Of a DNA stretch of 64,000 nucleotides, positions 43,561 to 52,546 are shown in pieces. Source of the stretch: Aphelocoma coerulescens (taxonomy: Eukaryota > Chordata > Aves > Passeriformes > Corvidae); NCBI RefSeq assembly GCF_041296385.1, contig NC_091017.1, positions 47,552,214 through 47,616,213 of the forward strand, read 5' to 3'. The position numbers and the translations under genes are program-made. How positions within the stretch are numbered: the first letter of the stretch is position 1; each line of letters starts with the position of its first letter. The notes beneath the pieces were generated by a model. The model ran no database searches, was not told the origin of the DNA, and worked only from the letters and a program-made list of their open reading frames with translations.

Positions 43561-44078
43561 GTGATTCCAAAAGGATTTCTATGAACACCCACAACACCTG
43601 AAAGCTGTATTTGATGATTGAAAAATGTCCCATTCAATCCTGTGCTCTAAGTAAGAACTAATTCGGTAACAGAGATTCAGGGAAGGTTCAGAGATGCAAT
43701 ACAGAATAATGGGAATGCGGGGAAGAACCTGGTTTTAAAAAGTAGATTAAAATTATGTGAACCTGCATGATAGTTGCAGCCTGTTGCAGTACTCCAATTA
43801 CAGAAGGCAGATCTTAGCATTACACAGTCAGAGATAATCTGGAGACATCTTTAATGTAAATAATTCCTATAATTAAGACAGAGCATATTAATGTAAAACA
43901 CACAAACTTTTATTTAGAGACCATTAATTCTTCATCCAAAATGAAACAAAATGCAACTGAGGTAAATGATTCATTTGCATTTATGTAAACTTTGGTTCTT
44001 CATAATATGCAAGTCTCATATTTTAAAAGTAATCCTAACAAAAATGTCACACCCTAACTGTATTGGGCTCTTTTACCT

Positions 44079-44579
44079 GTGAAAATGAAAACACTTTCTT
44101 CTCCCAAATACACACAGGGAGATGAATGTGTCCTTAAAAGTCAAGTTAGACTTAAGAGTAGAAAACTCTTCATCAGTCATTCTGGAAAACAGAAACATAA
44201 AATGAAACCTCCAGGTTTCATTTTCCCCGTAGTCACTACCGGGAAAAAAATACTCATGATTTTTTTCTCAGAATGTGAAGATCTGGATAAACTTCTGCAT
44301 GGTGTGACTGGATACCAATTTCCAAAGCTGATCCCTGTACCCACACCCATTCACCACTTTGGTTCATCTCTACAGAGCTGGGCACTTTGTCTGGCTAAAC
44401 AACAAAGTTCTGGCAGCTGCACCATAACCACAATAGGCTTATACTTGGTGCAGCTGAAACAGGTGACTAAAAAAGAAGTCACATTACTGACTGACCTCAA
44501 TACCAAGCATGGAGTTGACCTCTGTCAGCACAGGGGCAAACCACCTCTGCTTGGTAACCTCTCCCTGAAGACAAATTAG
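44079..44579 (+). other. Unidentified 166-codon open frame in intron 1
   Basis: An ATG-to-stop frame of 166 codons runs opposite to MTNR1A. It has no signal peptide, membrane segment or domain that I recognise, and no evident splice sites or promoter. It is longer than most open frames in this AT-rich intron and could be a decayed repeat, an unannotated exon or chance. I do not call it a gene. Confidence 0.2.
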
Positions 44580-47465
44580 TTTTGCTAACCTTGCATCTGC
44601 AGCCAAAAAAACCCCACAAACAAACCAACAACCCCAAGGTGATACGGTATCAATAGACCTTATATTTCAGCACCACATGTAGAATATCATGTACACATCA
44701 TTCTGAATGGGGTTTCTGTAGGCCTAAATGAAAAAAGTACATACCCAGTCCAACCTACACAATAAAGGTAGCTGAACAGTCAGTTTAAAGGTCTAAACTG
44801 AAAAATATAATTAACCTGAAATTAACCATAAACCCTTCCAGCTGCTTAGTATGTATTTGACTAGAGAATTTCAGTGCTGGGTCACACATGTAAGTGTTTA
44901 AAATCAGCTGCTTCTCTCTTCTCTCATTTTAGAGAACAGGGGTTCTTATGATAGGGTAGAGAGTCCAAATGAAACACTGAAGGACTATTTTGAAATTCTA
45001 TCAATGGAAAAGATGAGTTCTCCACCATCAAGAAAACCCAACCCACCACCCTGCCCAAAACTAAAACAACCAAATTTAAGTCCCCAACTCAAGCATGGAT
45101 TCTCTGATGTAATCAAGAACTGAATTTTTACAAAGACCAGTAGTCTAATACCTATTCTTCAAAAACTGCTATTTTTGAAGAATATATATATATAAAAACA
45201 TATATAACTATATGACCTGGTAGTCTATTAGGAAATTTATAAAATGAAAAGAATGAGCTCAAAATCTTTTACTTCTGGTGTTAGGCGTTTCTTCAAGGAA
45301 AGGGTAAAAAGTTGCCTCCTCATTAAAAAAACTATAGAACATGAAACTTTTTACACATACTGGTCAGTTATTACCACAAAGCTACCTAGTGACTTCTACA
45401 GCTTCTATCTAAACACTACAAATAGCTTTGCTGATTACTTTCAGTTGCTACTCTAGTCGAAAAAAAAAATCAAGAAGCTTGCAGCATGCTTCTCATCTGA
45501 ATTTAAGGGCACTAGTGAAATTCAATTGCATATTTTATCCATTCCTAAAAAATAAGTAAGAAGTTAATCAGACCTTTATTCTGCCATTTAAAGTAGAAAC
45601 CTTGATTATCCCACCTGTCCACCTGCGACTTCAGGAGGGCTAGATTTGGAAAGAACACTTCTTTAGTAGTAGCATTTGTATGATAGTCCCAAGCATTACT
45701 TAACTACACACATTAAATACATGTTTATTTGTTCATTTAATAAGCAAACACTTTTTGCTTTGTTAAGAATTTGTGTTCTGTTATCCTGAGGAATTCTAAG
45801 ACCTGTCCTCCTGAAACAGAGGTCTGTAATTTTTTTCTCAGGAGTGGAAATATGGTATTATAAGGCAGCACACAGATGTGACTAGAAGAAAAACTGCCAA
45901 CAGCAAGGGGGACAAATTCTTATTGACGTTGCAAAACTAAACTGTGATGCATAGCATTGAATTGACACTGCAAAGTTTTTACTGCCCTAGGAAAGCAAGC
46001 CTCACCAGAGAAACAGAACAGACACTGTCACATCAGCAGTGGATGCCTACTCTTGGTAGCATTTTCTGTCACTAACCTAGACTTGCTGATGATGTCTGAA
46101 TGCTGGAAAGACATCAAGTATCTATGTTATGAAAGAAAAGTAGATAGCATAAAAAGAAATAGGAAAGAGATAAGAATAGAAGCAAATCAGAAATTGTTAA
46201 TAAGAAAATTAAAGATGCAAAGAAACTTTTTGCATAAAGAGAAAACCCCTCAAAAATAACCTAAATGAGACAGCAAATAGTAGAGCATATAAGTACCATT
46301 GCCCACTGGCAGCTAACTAGAAAAAAGCAATGTCTCTAGAAACTTCAAAATGCAGAATCTTGCAAAAAGAATAAATACCTGAGCTTGACAAATTCATTAG
46401 TAAGAATAAGTTGTTAATTATTTGAAATACTCACCTCTACTTTTGGTCACTAACAGCACAGCACTATTTAAACAAGTCTTTGAAGCAAACCTCTGATTCA
46501 GTAAAATATTCAGTCAAAACCAGTCTGAGGAACAACTTTATTGAAACTGTATTTTTTATGCTCAGTTCTGCTCAACAATTTGCAAAGTTCAGCATCTCCT
46601 CTAGACATTTTCCCTTCTCCCAAACAGCTTACCATTTTTAATACTGGAAGTTATTAATTTCTGAAATAATGTTCATTGCCATCAACATCTCAGTTTTTAT
46701 CAGAACCCTGAATTTGTGCTATAACTTGATCTTCTAAAGTCTCTTCCTTGAGTCAAGTATTTCTTGGGCTACCATGTCTCTCAGGGCACAAAACGAAGTC
46801 CAAGGATCACCTGTGACAAAAAGAATGATTTCATTAGTCTCAATTCACAACAAGAGTTTCATTTATTAGATAGAACAATCTTTACTAGAGCATTTAACAT
46901 TATAATTTTAAAACTAAAAAACAAAACATCATCAAGAACAATGTTTTTCTGAAAAGGCTGATGATATCTCCAATCTGATTATCAAAAGATAGCTCCATCC
47001 TTATTTTTAAAATTTTTATTCTAGAAAATGCATTAAGAGAGGAGCACTCTTGAACTAGATTCTTACACTGCTCAAATCAAAACCCAGGGCCAGCTTGAAA
47101 AGCCTCCAAAGTTAAATTCTTACTGATAGATTCCCATCCCTAATCCTGCAATGGCTGTACTATTTAGCAAAGAAAAAAAAAATCTGAAGTGTTGCAACAT
47201 CCCTATTGCAACACATGGCTGAGGAACCTGAAGTAGCTGTGTTCCTTAGTTCTTTCAAAAGCAACTTCACTGATCTTAGAGATTTTAGAGCAATTACCCT
47301 CCAGTTCATTATATTCTTTTGAGCACTCACAGTGCTGTCTTCACAGAACTCTGGGGATCTAAAACATGTGAGGCAGATTGAGCATACAAACATTGGGGTT
47401 TTTTCCCTTTTTCATTGCCATCCCATTCTGAAAAGTAGTTACCACACATAGGTAAGTTTAAGCAT

Positions 47466-48074
47466 GTGTGCAGTCCTAGTGAAGTTAACTGGATCTTGCT
47501 GCTCAGGGCCCTGGGGCCTCAGCTATGTCAAACTTCCTCTCTGCCTTCTTCACCAGTAACAAAACAAAGTTTTAGCAACAAAACATTTGGGCCAAGGACA
47601 TGGAAAACTAGAAAAAAGTACAAAAACCCAAATACACCTAACACAGAACAGAGATTGGCGAGAAAAGGGTTAATGCAGCTTTCTGCCCTGATTTGGTAGG
47701 TGCTAGTTACCAGCTTGGCACCACTCCCTGGATTATCCCAACCCATGTCAGGTGTTAGCAGACAGGACAGGCACACAGGAGTGAGGGTGAGACTACTGGG
47801 CCTCCCTTCTTGCCTGCTGGAGGCTTCCCTTCCCACACAGGACTCTGTTGGAGGGGTAGTCAGGGAACCCTTGACCTCAGCACACAAAGCACCCAGAAAA
47901 AAAGCAACCCACCAGGCCAAGGGAACAGTTTCAAAAGGAAGAGAAAGAAGAGCAAGAAGTGTACTACCATTCAAGAAAACTTTCTTCATTGACCTTAAGA
48001 ATGGTCCAGTCCTGCAATTACTGAGTACCAAAATCCACCTTCACCAAAAGAACAGGTGTATGCTGACATTTTGA
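47466..48074. other. GC-richer block open on both strands, origin unknown
   Basis: On the plus strand one frame is open for 609 nt except for a single TAG at 47697-47699. On the minus strand a 167-codon frame (47528-48031) covers the same block. Base composition is clearly richer in G and C than the surrounding intron. This resembles an old mobile-element insertion such as an LTR or a retrosequence, but I recognise no family. The coding potential is unproven. Confidence 0.25.
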
Positions 48075-51000
48075 TGTCACTACCAGAAAACTACTCTCCA
48101 TAGTCAAAGACTTAGAACTGCTCCCTCACCTTGTTCTTGATGCATTGTTTTTCTTGGTGTGGGTAACATCAAAGGCATAAGGATACCACCAATTACCAAA
48201 TTTGTGTGCAGTATTACGTTAAATCACTTAAACGATCTCCTCGGTTTTCTGAGATGTTCTGATTTGATGTTGACAGTTTCAAGTAAAAATTCCACTTGTT
48301 GCTAAAAGTACCAATAGTTTTTAAATACACCTTCCCTAAGGCTACTTACTGCATCTTCCCAGGGGGGATCTGTTGAATGACCTTATTTCTGATCTATGAG
48401 TATCAGTAATTGTAAATGAGACAAGGATTTACACAAAACTTATTTTTAAAGTGTTCTCATTCCTTTTAAAAATCAGTTATTAAAGAAGGCACATCAGTTT
48501 AAGTTCAAGCTGCATGAATATGCTATCAAGATATGGTCATTAAAATCCTTATGCCTTGAATGTTTCCCTTGAATTTTGTTTCAAAGTCAAAAGATTACAG
48601 ATATCATAAACCAAATTCAGTCTTTGTGTAGGTCAGCTTTCAATTGCAGCTGCTCCCATCAGGACTGAATTGGTGTCAGGCACCTCTTGGATTACAAAGC
48701 CACCATAAAAGAAATAACAGACCAGAACTATGAAACTTATTACAAGTCAAGTACATTAAATAAAAGAGGATCCTACCAGTTGCATCATCAGCTTCTGTGT
48801 CTAGAAGAGCATCTATTGAAGCCATGCTTGTGCCTATGAAGGAGTCTGTAGTATCAGACACTCCTCGCTTGCTGAGACAAACTTCGAGTTACTGACTCCT
48901 CTGCTTTGATCAGTGTCTTTTACTAACCTTCTGACTGTCAGGAAGGTTACACCACTTGTTGAGAAGGTTTTTCTAGGCCTTCCTACTATTCCCCAATGCA
49001 CTTTTTAAATCATAAGTCCACAGGTTCAATTTGTAGTATCTTCCAATAAATATGTATATAATAGAGAGTAGGACAGAGATGCAAGATGTTTTCCCCCACC
49101 AAATCCACCTTTTTGTGAAAGGGTTATATACTCCTTATTTCTGTTAGTCCTCTCTTGCCAAGAGGGAAGAAAATCTTCAGTGAGATACATTTTCTTCAGG
49201 AGGCATCTTCTGTTCCTCCCTGACCTTTTTCCAGTGGAATTTTCATCCTGTGTCCTTTTTCCTCAATAAATGTGCCAGCAAGACTTAATTAATGTAAGTT
49301 GTTGCAAAAGCAGAAGTTTCTTTCTTATTACATTTCGGTAAAAAGTCATAACTGCCTTTGGCATTACCATGTTACAAATTAGTTGTATGTATAAATCATA
49401 TTGTTTTCAATCTGATCTCTTCCTGAATGACCCGAATTAGGATAAACAAGACTTGGGAGACTTCAGTCTTCAAACTTACAGGTATTAGGCCAGGGTCTTC
49501 TAAATAGGTATGCTCTGTTACAAATTTATTTGCCTGGGTAACCCCTTCCTAATTGAAGGACCAATTTAACAGTAGTGCTCACATAAGTAAAGTTATGCCC
49601 AGGCTTAGGTTTTTGCAGGATTGGTCAAGAACTCTTAGAAGACCTTTTTAAAACTTGTGTTATTTCCAAAGATTCCTTTAATCCATGTACCAAACGCCCC
49701 TATATTTTAAAGAAAAAACCCTCAAACTTAAGAACTTTAAAAACTTGCTCCTATTTTTCCCCTAAATTGAGACTATAAACTATTTACGATCTTGTACCAA
49801 GTATCTACTTGTTTTAATTAATCCTTAATTTCAGAGGGTCAATCAGTATCTAGTTCATGTTCCAGTCTCAAAGACTATGTTCAGAAGAATGCTCTATTCT
49901 CCTAGCTGTTGCCAGTTTATTGCAGTTCTTAACAGTCACTATGACAGAAAAGGCAAGAACAAGAAATGCAGTAAGAGTGAGCAAGTGAGCACGTGTTGAG
50001 ATTCAGGAGGGATTACACGATATCTACAGCAGAGAGTATGCACACACACAGAGCCCAAGGATTCAGTTACATCTCCAGAAAACAGACACCACGTTTATTT
50101 CGGACTTCACCAGACTTGTCTGTATTGCAAATTCCCCACAGAAGTGCTAAAGTACAGATTTACTAATTAAGGAGGAGGAGAATATCACCCATTTCCCTAG
50201 AGTAACTCCAATAATATGCTTGTCTTAACCCTTTCTCCCTCCATCTAAAAATATTCCAGAGAACAAGGGTAGTCAAGTCCTGACGTGGACTTCTGGAGTT
50301 GGAATCTCCTCTCAATTATATGCTACTGCACGTGTTACAATGCCAGCTCCAGTGAATGAAGTTTCTGCCAATGAAAGCAGGAAGATAATACTGCCTTTAG
50401 AATTTACATCAGTGGCAATCATAGGGAGGAAAAAATTAAAATCTGTTACTCTTCATTTTGATCTTGTGTGAGGCATTCCACTATGGCTGAAAAAACCTGA
50501 AACTTGAATTACCTGAATTAACCTTAGAAAGATAAGCATGCCACTGTTTGCCAGAGTCCAATACTAGATACCTTTCTTAGGATAGCTCAGAGCAAAGCCC
50601 AGGCTCAAGTTCCCCCTCAGATGAATTTTAAACCACTAACTAATGAACTTAGTGCAGTAACAATGAGAACCCCGACAGCTCCATTGTGAAAAAAACAAGC
50701 TTCTCAGTTGTCATGGGAGTGAAATTCTGCTTTCATTACCAGTACAGCTCTCTTCACATGCTCCTGTATTTTTTTCAATGAAAGAGGCATAGGGTTTGGA
50801 GTGCACAGATTTGGTACACGTGCACAGCAGCTGGTCTGACATGATAAAGCAGAATGAATCTGAAGAAGTTCCTGCCTGTCTGACCAATAATCCATGAACT
50901 AAGAGGGATTTACTCAATAGACCAGCACAGATTCCATCCTGTCAAAATTAGAGATTTTTTTTTTTAAAAAGTGCCTAAAGCCGTTTTCTGTTAGATATTT

Positions 51001-51564
51001 TCCATTCCCCAAACACCTAGACAGCAAGTAGGAGGCGAACAAAGGTGGGGGGAGGGAATTGTCTGAATCCTGCAATGTTTATAACTTCGTATTCGCTTGA
51101 TTTGAAGCTCCAACCATAGAATTTGTTACTGGAGACATTTCTGTAACTTAAAGAAAATCAATCAGAAGAAGAGCATCCAGCATGCACAGACACACACTGT
51201 ATGCCAAGGCAGCATTCCCGGTACCATGTCTAAATTTCATTCTTAAATACGACTTACTTGCCATTCTCTTTTGCTAGGTGGGAACTGCCGAGCGCTAAAA
51301 ATAACACCAGGATTTGGTGGCGGGAGCTAAAAATACCCTTTCCCGCTCGATTACCGACTCGGCAGGAAAGACGGAGCTCTTGGCATCTGTCACAGTCTAT
51401 AACCGCCAGCTGGGGATGGAGACAAAGAGCCCAACCCCGGAGTTGCGCGCCCGGGGAAAGTTTTACGGGCAGACGAAGAGGCCACGGGGCTGCATCCCGG
51501 GGCCACGGGACCCCCACCCACCCCAGCCCGGGCGGCGCCCCCGGGCCTCCCCGCCGCCCCTTAC

Positions 51565-51757
51565 CCGCGTTTCGCAGCTTCTTGTTGCGGTAGACGGACA
51601 GGATGACCAGGAGGTTGCCCAGCAGGTCCACCAAGATGGTGAAGATGAGGATGGCGGCCAAAGTGGAGGTCACCCAGGGCTGGCGGCGAGGGGTGCCCTC
51701 GGCCGGCGGATCCCGCGGGAGGACGGAGCTGTTCAGCTCGCTCTCGTTCACTCTCAT
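51565..51757 (-). CDS. MTNR1A: Melatonin receptor type 1A, coding exon 1 (N-terminus and TM1)
   Basis: This exon encodes residues 1-64 plus the first base of codon 65 of the high-affinity Gi-coupled plasma-membrane melatonin receptor. The N-terminus has two N-glycosylation sequons, N4-E-S and N9-S-S, and no cleavable signal peptide, as is usual for class A receptors. TM1 spans about residues 29-55 and contains the family GN motif (G47-N48, N1.50), followed by the very conserved first intracellular loop RNKKLRNAG. The start ATG at 51757 has A at -3. The exon ends at 51565 and is followed by a consensus GTAAGG donor (51564-51559), giving a phase 1 intron. The PRDPPAEG stretch near residues 14-21 agrees with avian Mel1a as I remember it, which argues against MTNR1B and Mel1c. 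The orthology call rests on memory of family sequences, not on an alignment. Confidence 0.95.
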
Positions 51758-51830
51758 CCTGCCGCCGCCGCCTCCCAGGGCACAACCGGGTACTGGCGGA
51801 GGGGGTGCGCCCGCCAGCGCTGCCTCCCGC

Positions 51831-51859
51831 GGGGGCAGGGCAGGGCAGGGCAGGGCAGG
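51831..51859 (+). repeat. (GGGCA)n pentanucleotide repeat with G-quadruplex potential in the MTNR1A leader
   Basis: Five consecutive runs of at least three G are separated by CA dinucleotides (runs at 51831-51835, 51838-51840, 51843-51845, 51848-51850 and 51853-51855). This satisfies the four-run G-quadruplex rule with 2-nt loops. The G-rich strand is the template strand for MTNR1A, and the transcript carries CCCTG repeats about 75-100 nt before the start codon. Length polymorphism is likely for such an array. Confidence 0.8.
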
Positions 51860-51909
51860 TCAGTTTGGGACGCGGGTCGCGGCCGCCCTGTGCCGGTGGG
51901 CTGTCCGCC

Positions 51910-51951
51910 CTAGGGCGGAGCGGGGCTGGCGGGAGCGGGCGCACCTCCCAT
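51910..51951 (-). other. Upstream ORF (13 codons) with optimal Kozak context
   Basis: The minus strand reads GCCGCCATGG at the start, an exact match to the vertebrate Kozak consensus with G at +4. The ORF encodes MGGAPAPASPAPP and stops at TAG (51912-51910), about 150 nt before the receptor ATG, so it does not overlap the main frame. It begins about 36 nt from the inferred cap site. Such uORFs usually dampen main-ORF translation and require reinitiation or leaky scanning. The protein-coding value of the peptide itself is doubtful. A further ATG at 51994-51992 would be in the leader only if transcription starts a little farther upstream. Confidence 0.6.
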
Positions 51952-52011
51952 GGCGGCCGGCAGTGCAGGCAGGAAGTTTCCCCGGAGCGTGCATGTGCCG
52001 CGGCGGGACAC

Positions 52012-52018
52012 TTTTATA
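52012..52018 (-). promoter_or_regulatory. MTNR1A: TATA box of the MTNR1A promoter
   Basis: The minus strand reads TATAAAA at 52018-52012, about 255 nt upstream of the receptor start codon, inside the CpG island. A GC box (GGGCGGGG on the minus strand, 52043-52036) lies about 20 bp upstream of it and a CACGTG E-box about 75 bp upstream. The position and orientation fit a core promoter firing toward exon 1 with initiation near 51987. This is sequence inference with no transcript evidence. Confidence 0.6.
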
Positions 52019-52035
52019 GCCCGCCCGCGCCGCCG

Positions 52036-52043
52036 CCCCGCCC
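52036..52043 (-). promoter_or_regulatory. GC box (Sp1-type)
   Basis: The minus strand reads GGGCGGGG just upstream of the MTNR1A TATA box. It fits the Sp/KLF consensus, but such motifs are frequent in CpG islands, so the specific function is uncertain. Confidence 0.4.
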
Positions 52044-52089
52044 GCCGCCACCGCTGCCGCCAGGTGACACCGAGCCGCCCCCGCGCCGG

Positions 52090-52095
52090 CACGTG
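52090..52095. promoter_or_regulatory. Perfect E-box CACGTG in the proximal MTNR1A promoter
   Basis: The palindromic CACGTG lies about 75 bp upstream of the TATA box. It is the canonical site for bHLH-PAS and bHLH-ZIP factors such as CLOCK:BMAL1, USF and MYC. Melatonin receptor levels are rhythmic in birds, so a clock link is plausible, but occupancy is inference. Confidence 0.5.
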
Positions 52096-52193
52096 CGCGG
52101 CCCGGGCTCCAGCTGCCGCCGCGCGGCGCCACAGCGCCCCCCCGCGGCCCCCGCCCCCCATTCACGCCGCGCTCCGCTTCCCCATTCATGCTC

Positions 52194-52230
52194 CCGGCCG
52201 CTCATTCAGCGCCGGCCGCTCCATTCACCG
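52194..52230. repeat. Two-copy 18-19 bp tandem repeat upstream of the MTNR1A promoter
   Basis: The units CCGGCCGCTCATTCAGCG (52194-52211) and CCGGCCGCTCCATTCACCG (52212-52230) differ by one inserted base and one substitution. Two more CATTCA hexamers lie at about 52159 and 52183, giving four with roughly 20-bp spacing. The array sits about 140-215 bp upstream of the TATA box and may be a clustered factor-binding site or a simple slippage duplication. Confidence 0.6.
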
Positions 52231-52422
52231 GCGGAGGCGCGGCAGGGATCGACGGGGGTTGCTGTCTGCGGTTGGGTGGTTTGCAGCGCTCGGCGCTATT
52301 TTTAGCTCTCCTGGTTAACGCCGGCTCTTAATTAGGAGCGCGCCGAACTCCCTTCCCCTCCTCCCCCTCCTTTATTTAACATCGCACCCGCACGGTAACG
52401 TGAGCGCGGCGAGAAACCTCCC

Positions 52423-52510
52423 ATTGGGGAGCGGGTCGGGGCTGCTATAAAAAGCTCCTCGAGAAGGAGGCTGGCTGGCTGGCTGGCTGACTGGGCGCGG
52501 GGGGGCGGGG
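52423..52510 (+). promoter_or_regulatory. Possible divergent promoter on the plus strand (CCAAT, TATA, GC box)
   Basis: The plus strand has an inverted CCAAT box (ATTGG, 52423-52427), a TATAAAAA element (52446-52453) and, after a (GGCT)5 tract, a GGGGGCGGGG Sp1-type box (52501-52510). A start near 52476 would place CCAAT at about -50. A possible splice donor, GAAAG|GTAGC, lies at 52675/52676. No convincing coding sequence follows, so any product would probably be a non-coding antisense/upstream transcript. Confidence 0.35.
52469..52488 (+). repeat. (GGCT)5 tetranucleotide repeat
   Basis: Five tandem GGCT units lie in the CpG island between the plus-strand TATA element and the adjacent GC box, and are a candidate polymorphic tract. 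Confidence 0.85.
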
Positions 52511-52540
52511 GGCGTCTGAGGACCCGCGTCCCGGGAGCAC

Positions 52541-52546
52541 CACGTG
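52541..52546. promoter_or_regulatory. Second perfect E-box CACGTG in the CpG island
   Basis: This CACGTG is about 525 bp upstream of the minus-strand TATA box and about 65 bp downstream of the inferred start site of the opposing plus-strand promoter. It could serve either direction. It is one of six exact CACGTG sites I found between 49990 and 54006. Confidence 0.4.

Larger units (their letters stand above)
43561..51289. other. Intron 1, proximal part, mostly unique sequence
   Basis: It contains a (TA)n tract at about 45182-45194 and two long open stretches of unknown origin, at 44079-44579 and 47466-48074. Three exact CACGTG E-boxes lie at 49990-49995, 50329-50334 and 50817-50822. No exon with convincing splice sites or known protein similarity was found. 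Confidence 0.5.
541..51564 (-). other. MTNR1A: MTNR1A intron 1 (about 51 kb, phase 1)
   Basis: The donor reads GTAAGG on the minus strand at 51564-51559. The acceptor reads TTTTGCAG, ending at 541. A pyrimidine-rich tract lies just upstream of the acceptor. A CTAAT branch-point-like motif sits at 568-572, placing the likely branch adenosine about 29 nt from the exon. A two-exon structure split after the first intracellular loop is the known layout of vertebrate melatonin receptor genes. The intron contains CR1 remnants, simple repeats and AT-rich unique sequence, described in separate entries. Confidence 0.95.
51758..51987 (-). other. MTNR1A: Putative 5' untranslated leader of MTNR1A
   Basis: If transcription starts about 30 nt downstream of the TATA box at 52012-52018, the leader is about 230 nt and very GC-rich. 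It contains a short upstream ORF and a CCCTG repeat, each listed separately. The start site is inferred from TATA spacing only; CpG-island promoters often use several start sites. Confidence 0.55.
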
